Assembly: GCA_035525365.1 (NCBI GenBank)
Contig: DATLEK010000105.1
Coordinates: 1 to 64,000 of the forward strand
DNA length: 64,000 nt
Direction of reading: 5' to 3'
Origin: GCA-2861595 sp035525365
GTDB lineage: Bacteria; Actinomycetota; Acidimicrobiia; Acidimicrobiales; GCA-2861595
The notes beneath the pieces were generated by a model that had not been told where the DNA came from, did not search any database, and saw only the letters and a list, made by a program, of their open reading frames with translations. Below are positions 59,046 to 64,000 of the stretch, one piece after another; the first letter of the stretch is position 1, and every line of letters starts with the position of its first letter. Made by a program: the position numbers and the translations under genes.

Positions 59046-61717
59046 CCACGCGCCGGCTCATCGAAGAGGAGCTTCCCCTCGCCGTCGTCAACGCCGCCTC
59101 CGCGCGGGAGAAGTCGTTACGGCACGGCCACATCTCGACCATGCACCTCTGGTGGGCACGTCGACCGCTAGCCATGAGCCGAGCTGTCGTGTTCGGCACC
59201 CTCCTGCCCGATCCCGGCGAGGACGCCGCCCGCAAGGAGATCCTCGAACTGCTGGCCGAGGCGGCGCCGTTCGAGGCTTCTGTTCGGCAGGATCGGATCA
59301 ACCCGCTACGTAAGCTGCTGGTCGAGGCCTACCCCGACGGCCCACCCAAGGTGCTCGATTGCTTTGCTGGGGGTGGTGCTATACCCCTTGAGGCGCTGCG
59401 CCTCGGCTGCGACACCACGGCCGTCGACCTCAACCCGGTCGCCCACCTCATCCAAAAGTGTGTCCTGGAGTACCCCCAGCGGTTCGGACAGCTCGATGGA
59501 CTAGGGAACGACACCCTCTCCGATGAATTCTTGCACTGGGCGGGTTGGGTGCGTAAGCGGGTCGAACGGAAGTTCGACCGAGTTTTTCCCGCAGACGAGA
59601 AGGGCCGCCGGCCTGCTGTCTACTTCTGGGCCAGAACCATGACGTGTCCCAACCCCGCCTGCAGGGCCGAGGTGCCGCTCCTCACTAATTTCTGGCTCGA
59701 CAACAGTGCGAAGCGCAGCGTGTGGGTTGAGGTCGACGCTCGACCTGGAGTGATCCAACTCTACGTCCGAGACGGCCCACCGCCCGATGGTGCGGACATG
59801 GCGAGGGGAACCGTGAGGGCGAGTTCCATGACGTGTCCAGCTTGCGGTAGCTCCGCCGAGGCCAAGCTTGTACGCGAGTACGGCAAGAAGGTTGGTTTCG
59901 GACGCCGGTTATACGCGGTGCTCGACATCGGCGAAAAGAGCCGCAGGTACCGGGCACCTCGACCAGACGAAATTGACGGTGCAGAGGCTCCAGCGGCGTT
60001 GTTGGGGGAGTTGGAGGAGACACCGGACGGCACCTCTCCGCTCCCCGACGAGGAAATGGTCAAGTCACAGTATCGGCGTTTCAGCAACCTCGTTTATGGC
60101 ATTGAAACGTGGCGCGGGTTGTTCAATGACCGCCAGCTCTACGTCCTGGGCACGCTCTGTCAGGCGGTGCGTGAGGCGCACAGCTTGATGCTCTCTGAGG
60201 GCGTGGAATTGGAGCGAGCAAGGGCGATCTCCACTTATCTGGGGCTATGCGTGGACCGCATCGCCGATCGCAACTCCTCCTTCTGTAGCTGGGGCCTGAA
60301 TCCTGGCGGTTTCGCAGCGAGTGTCCGCAACACCTTTCCGCAGCAGGCGATTCGGATGACTTGGCACTACGTCGAGATCGACCCACTCGGCGACGGGTCC
60401 GGAAGCTGGGACAGCGCCGCCCGCTGGATTGCGCAGGTGATTCGGCATTGCTGCAGCACGGGCAATACGCCAGCCACGGTTCAGCGTGGCAATGCCCAAG
60501 AGCTCGCTTTCAAGGCCGACACGTTTGACGCGGTCATTGTGGACCCTCCCTATTACGACGCGTTTCAGTACGGCGATCTCTCCGATTTCTTCTACGTGTG
60601 GCTGAAGCGAAGCATCGGACATCTTTATCCCGAGTTGTTCTCGATCCCGCTGACGCCAAAGCATCAGGAGGTGATCGAGAGCCGAGCAGACAAGAAGTCA
60701 CCGGAGTACATATCCCACGATGAGTTTGAACTTCGGCTGCAACGCGCTTTAGGCGAGCTAAGGCGGGTGGTAAAGCCGACCGGGATCGTAGCGATCGTCT
60801 TCGCCCATACCGAAGTCCAAGCATGGGAGAGCCTTCTCCGCGGGTTGCGAGCAGCCGATCTCGTCGTATCCACGTCCTGGCCGATGCGTTCCGAGATGGC
60901 TAGCCGAGCGACGGCACAAATCAGTGCCGTTCTCAATTCGTCGGTGGTGCTCGTGTGCCGGCCTCAACGGTCAGACGAAGAGGGATTCTACGACGACATA
61001 GTTCGGGCGCTGGAGGCCCGTATTGCCGAGCGGCTCGACGCCTTCGAGGAGATGGGCCTAGTCGGCGCCGACTACTTCGTGTCCGCCATCGGGCCAGCCT
61101 TCGAAGTGTTCGCCCGCTACAGCCGGGTCGTGAAGCTCTCGGGCGAGGAGGTGGATGTCGCCGATCTCATGGTCCTCGCCCGTCAGGTCGTGGCGCGCCA
61201 CGCCATGCGCCGCCTGCTCGGTGATGACTCCCTGGTCGCCTTGGACTCTGAGTCGCTTTTCTACCTGACCTGGCGATGGGCGTACTTAACAGCATCTGTT
61301 CCAGCCGACGAGGCTTACAAGCTCGTGCGAGCCTTCGACGTCGATCTCGGTGCGATGTCGGGGAGCCGAGGGTTTGTCCACCAGGAGGGATCGAACTTTT
61401 CGGTATTGGGTCCCCACGAGCGGGAGGGTATGAAGCTCGCCTCGTCGCCGGCGCTCATCGATGTCCTGCACCTGGCCTGCCAGCTGTGGGACGCCGGCAG
61501 GCGAAAGGAGCTCGAGGAGCTGCTCGGTGCCACCGGCATGGGCGTCGAGCCGGGCTTCTGGGCCACCGCTCGTGCACTGGGCGAGGTGGTGCCCGACGGG
61601 AACAAGGAGCGCACCATGCTGCTCGGCCTAACCGGCAACCGCGATGCCCTCTCCGAAGCCGCCGCCCGCTCCACGGCAACAGTTGAGGCCCTCACCCTCT
61701 TTAATGATGTGACCTGA
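59042..61717 (+). CDS. DUF1156 adenine-specific DNA methyltransferase (PglXI-like)
   Basis: An 891-residue protein of the COG1743 group. The DUF1156 N-terminus is LIEEELPLAVVNAASAREKS...ISTMHLWWARRPLAMSRAV. The SAM site is LDCFAGGGAIPLEALRLG (about 103-120) with VDLNPVAH. Zinc-ribbon pairs are CPNPACRAE and CPACGSSAEA. The catalytic motif DPPYYDAFQYGDLSDFF is near residue 500. N6-adenine methylation is the family expectation. The start is GTG 59042, overlapping the PIN stop; a longer frame from 58937 is not coding. It would mark self DNA in a BREX-like scheme. Confidence 0.93.
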   Translation: MTTRRLIEEELPLAVVNAASAREKSLRHGHISTMHLWWARRPLAMSRAVVFGTLLPDPGEDAARKEILELLAEAAPFEASVRQDRINPLRKLLVEAYPDGPPKVLDCFAGGGAIPLEALRLGCDTTAVDLNPVAHLIQKCVLEYPQRFGQLDGLGNDTLSDEFLHWAGWVRKRVERKFDRVFPADEKGRRPAVYFWARTMTCPNPACRAEVPLLTNFWLDNSAKRSVWVEVDARPGVIQLYVRDGPPPDGADMARGTVRASSMTCPACGSSAEAKLVREYGKKVGFGRRLYAVLDIGEKSRRYRAPRPDEIDGAEAPAALLGELEETPDGTSPLPDEEMVKSQYRRFSNLVYGIETWRGLFNDRQLYVLGTLCQAVREAHSLMLSEGVELERARAISTYLGLCVDRIADRNSSFCSWGLNPGGFAASVRNTFPQQAIRMTWHYVEIDPLGDGSGSWDSAARWIAQVIRHCCSTGNTPATVQRGNAQELAFKADTFDAVIVDPPYYDAFQYGDLSDFFYVWLKRSIGHLYPELFSIPLTPKHQEVIESRADKKSPEYISHDEFELRLQRALGELRRVVKPTGIVAIVFAHTEVQAWESLLRGLRAADLVVSTSWPMRSEMASRATAQISAVLNSSVVLVCRPQRSDEEGFYDDIVRALEARIAERLDAFEEMGLVGADYFVSAIGPAFEVFARYSRVVKLSGEEVDVADLMVLARQVVARHAMRRLLGDDSLVALDSESLFYLTWRWAYLTASVPADEAYKLVRAFDVDLGAMSGSRGFVHQEGSNFSVLGPHEREGMKLASSPALIDVLHLACQLWDAGRRKELEELLGATGMGVEPGFWATARALGEVVPDGNKERTMLLGLTGNRDALSEAAARSTATVEALTLFNDVT

Positions 61718-62745
61718 TGGCGGCACCAATCCCGAAGCGTGACCGCAAGGTCTTCTTTGTTGGAGCTGGTCTTTCCTGTGCTCTCGGCCTGCCCAACACT
61801 CCCTCGCTGATCGACGAGGTCGAGAAGTTCGCGCGACGACCTGAGATCGGCTGGCTTGACCACGCAGTGCTTGCGAAGTCACTGGGCGACGCCTTCAAGT
61901 TCTTCTACCCCGACGGCCAAATCGACGGCTATCGGCCTGACGTTGTGGACTTCTTTTCGTCGCTGCGAACCTTTATCGAGGTAGGGGCCGGGATGCCCGG
62001 AACTGGTTTTGGGAATCCTCGCGAACTCCAGCGCACTCTCCCCGCGGCGATGGCACATCTGCTCATTGATCGTTGTCGCGCGAGCAACGACACGCTGGAA
62101 AAAGGTCACTCGTACCTCGACAAGATCGTGCAGCCGGGAAACATAGCGATCACGTCGAACTGGGATCTCCTGCCCGAACGCTACGCTGCGATCAGAAACG
62201 TGCCGCTAGCGCTGACTGGCCTTCCTTCCGATGAGTTCGGCTTACTGAAGCTTCAAGGGTCGGTCGATTGGTGCCTTGTCGAGAACCGAAAGCCCGGCCG
62301 CAGCGACGCCGAGTACGCGTCCCTCGCCGAGCGCCTGAATCGAAATCGGCGCTATCGAACCAAACTTCCCACTTTGGACGGCGATGTGCTTCGGATTCGT
62401 GCTCTCGAAGGTTGGAACAAGGCGTGGCAGAAGATCCGCAGTCGTGGAACCGACCACCTCATGGTGACGATGGCTCCGGGCAAGCAGGGCGAGATCGTCC
62501 CGCTCGATGGGGTATGGCGAGACGCCTACGGTGCAGTGAGCCGAGCGTCACTGCTTGAGATCGTCGGTTCGATGCCCGGTGACGATGTCGAGATCCGAAC
62601 ACTGCTGCGGGCCGGAATTCGTCGGCAGTCCAAGGGCGGCCTCAAGATTTCGGTCGTCAACCCAGCCCCAGATGTTCATGATCGCGTTCGGCGATATTTG
62701 CAGCGTTCGATTACTTCGTCCTACGTACCGATCGGTGGAGCCTGA
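61717..62745 (+). CDS. SIR2-like domain protein embedded in the defence operon
   Basis: A 342-residue protein. SIR2-type motifs: KVFFVGAGLSCALGLPNTPSL (GAGxS, residues 11-31), IAITSNWDLLPER with Asn148 of the TxNxD motif, and LLKLQGSVDW, where the usual catalytic His of LHGS is Gln180. The end KISVVNPAPDVHDRVRRYL matches the NAD-site NP motif. Defence SIR2 proteins deplete NAD+; the Gln may mean altered or lost catalysis. TGATG overlaps with the methylase and the DUF499 gene show one coupled transcript. Confidence 0.78.
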   Translation: MAAPIPKRDRKVFFVGAGLSCALGLPNTPSLIDEVEKFARRPEIGWLDHAVLAKSLGDAFKFFYPDGQIDGYRPDVVDFFSSLRTFIEVGAGMPGTGFGNPRELQRTLPAAMAHLLIDRCRASNDTLEKGHSYLDKIVQPGNIAITSNWDLLPERYAAIRNVPLALTGLPSDEFGLLKLQGSVDWCLVENRKPGRSDAEYASLAERLNRNRRYRTKLPTLDGDVLRIRALEGWNKAWQKIRSRGTDHLMVTMAPGKQGEIVPLDGVWRDAYGAVSRASLLEIVGSMPGDDVEIRTLLRAGIRRQSKGGLKISVVNPAPDVHDRVRRYLQRSITSSYVPIGGA

Positions 62746-64000
62746 TGTCCGAGCTGCACCCATGGCGCGAAGTTGCCCAACCGAGGCCTGACATCGCCGA
62801 TGGCTCCTTTGACGAGTCGCTGTTCGCCGCCGATCTTGGCCTTGTCGACCGCGGTCGGGGACCGAAGGACTACCTCGACTCGGTCACGTTCTGCGAGAAG
62901 ACGTACCTGACCGAAAACCTCCAAGCGGTGCTGGGCGAGCTGGCCGCGCGCTTGTCGGGTGACGCTGCGGCGGCGGGTGTCTATCGGCTTCAAACCGAGT
63001 TCGGTGGCGGCAAGACGCACACTCTGCTTGCCGCGTACCACCTCTTTCGTGACCCAGCGCAAGTGGCCGGCACGCCGTTCGTGTCGCATCTCGTGGCTCG
63101 CCTCGGGCGATCCGACATCCCGAGGGCGACGGTGGTGGTGCTCGACGGGAGCGCCATAGTGGCTGGCGCCCCTGAGCGGATGGACGACGGCACGGAGGTG
63201 CACACGCTCCTGGGCCAGCTCGCCTACCGGCTCGGCGGCAGCGAGGCTTACCGCAAGGTGGCCGAACAGGACCGAGCACTGCTCGGCTCGGCTACCTATC
63301 AGTTGGCGGAACTGCTGGAAAACCACGCTCCTTGTCTCGTGCTACTGGACGAGACCCTCGAATATCTCAACAAGGCGCTCGAAGTTCGGGCCCACGACGG
63401 CAACCTGGCGGGCACGACGCTGACCTTCATCAAGGAGCTGTGCACGGCGGCCGCGAACGTCCCTGGTGCTGCGGTGCTAGCGACCCTGACCAGCTCTCGG
63501 CTCGAGGACTACGCGAGTGTGAGTGGTGAGGAGATGCAGGAGCGGTTATCCAAGGTCGTCGGCCGTACGGAGAACATCGTCACGCCGGTCGAGGGTGACG
63601 ACATCTTCCCGATCCTGCACCGTCGGTTGTTCGCGTCATTGGGAGACGAGGCCGAGCGGCGCGCCGTCGCCGATGCGTATGCGGACTACTACGAGTCCCT
63701 CGGCGACGCCGTGCCCGGGACCTACCGCGAGGCGACCTATCGCGATCGGCTGGCCACCGCCTACCCCTTTCATCCCGAGCTTGTCGACATCCTTACCAAC
63801 CGGTGGGGTTCGCTCTCTGGCTTCCAGCGCACACGAGGCGCGCTGCGGACCCTTGCCCACACCGTGAAGGCGCTCTGTCAACGAGGACACAATGGCTCGC
63901 TCATCCACTCCGGCGATGTCCAGCTGGCCGACGCGGGTATCCGTGCCGAGGTGCTGCGCTTCGCGGGCGAAAGTTACAAAGCGGCGCTCAACGCTGACAT
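62745..64000 (+). CDS. DUF499 AAA+ ATPase (BrxC/PglY-like), 5' part
   Basis: The first 418 codons of a large ATPase, open to the window end. The DUF499 opening is clear: LHPWREVAQPRPDIADGSF, FAADLGLVDRGRGPKDYLD, then Walker A QTEFGGGKTHTLLAAYHLF (residues about 83-101). VVVLDGSAI, Walker B CLVLLDETLEYLNKAL and the AYPFHPELVDILTNRWGSL segment follow. The start is ATG 62745, sharing its A with the SIR2 stop. Family members are about 1000 residues or more, so most of the gene lies outside. It is expected to drive the methylase/helicase complex. Confidence 0.92.
   Translation, partial: MSELHPWREVAQPRPDIADGSFDESLFAADLGLVDRGRGPKDYLDSVTFCEKTYLTENLQAVLGELAARLSGDAAAAGVYRLQTEFGGGKTHTLLAAYHLFRDPAQVAGTPFVSHLVARLGRSDIPRATVVVLDGSAIVAGAPERMDDGTEVHTLLGQLAYRLGGSEAYRKVAEQDRALLGSATYQLAELLENHAPCLVLLDETLEYLNKALEVRAHDGNLAGTTLTFIKELCTAAANVPGAAVLATLTSSRLEDYASVSGEEMQERLSKVVGRTENIVTPVEGDDIFPILHRRLFASLGDEAERRAVADAYADYYESLGDAVPGTYREATYRDRLATAYPFHPELVDILTNRWGSLSGFQRTRGALRTLAHTVKALCQRGHNGSLIHSGDVQLADAGIRAEVLRFAGESYKAALNAD

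Noticed and set aside
54230..64000. DISARM system
   Set aside because: The helicase with DUF3883 and the methylase recall DISARM, but no DUF1998 (DrmB) or PLD (DrmC) gene is present, while DUF1156 and DUF499 point to a BREX type 3-like module.
1..64000. CRISPR array or insertion sequence
   Set aside because: No regularly spaced direct repeats and no transposase motifs (DDE, HUH) were seen on either strand.

Overview
The window is high-GC (roughly two-thirds G+C) bacterial DNA with frequent GTG starts and many 4-bp stop/start overlaps. A MhuD-like haem oxygenase, a DUF2510 protein and an SCO6880-type conjugation system point to an actinobacterium. A deep lineage such as Acidimicrobiia is plausible but cannot be proven from this window.

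Bases 1-23.4 kb are ordinary chromosome. They carry one-carbon genes (folD 3' end, metF), TCA-cycle genes (icd, mdh, then sdhB/sdhA on the other strand), ogt, a run of minus-strand small enzymes and envelope proteins, a TauE/SafE exporter, two methyltransferases, a large P-loop/TPR ATPase without an HTH, an acyl-CoA-dehydrogenase-like flavoprotein, a LytM-like lipoprotein and a PP2C/SpoIIE phosphatase.

Bases 23.4-25.5 kb are a decayed junction. A multiply frameshifted remnant resembling the C-terminus of SWIM-zinc-finger proteins abuts a tyrosine integrase whose catalytic tyrosine is cysteine, next to a tRNA-Arg(CCU) gene.

Bases 25.7-50 kb look like an integrative conjugative element. An ECF-sigma-like gene, an excisionase and an intact integrase form one operon. 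An NlpC/P60 hydrolase is divergent from a T4SS operon (DUF6112, TrbL/VirB6-like, SCO6880-like, VirB4-like, VirD4-like), followed by a prim-pol gene and, at 46.5-49.9 kb, a MobF relaxase-helicase. A 12-bp motif, GGGCGTAGAGGG, lies just upstream of all four transfer transcription units and ties them together. Between primase and relaxase sits about 10 kb of cargo (GRAM/PH-like protein, HNH protein, SnoaL, VOC, DUF1326-DUF2182 pair, SRPBCC, fructosamine kinase, LMW phosphatase). It includes three frameshifted genes, one with an abortive-infection C-terminal domain.

Bases 50-53.7 kb carry a regulatory cassette: a small membrane protein, a histidine kinase, a LuxR-type response regulator, an anchored exported protein and a BTAD-type regulator.

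Bases 54.2-64 kb hold the most interesting system, a tightly overlapped operon. Its genes are an SNF2 helicase with DUF3883, an unknown 307-aa protein, a PIN nuclease, a DUF1156 adenine-specific methylase, a SIR2-like protein and a DUF499 ATPase cut by the window end. Helicase, DUF1156 methylase and DUF499 ATPase are the core of BREX type 3-like defence modules. The embedded SIR2-like and PIN genes look like added effectors. Whether pglZ, brxF or brxA follow cannot be seen here.
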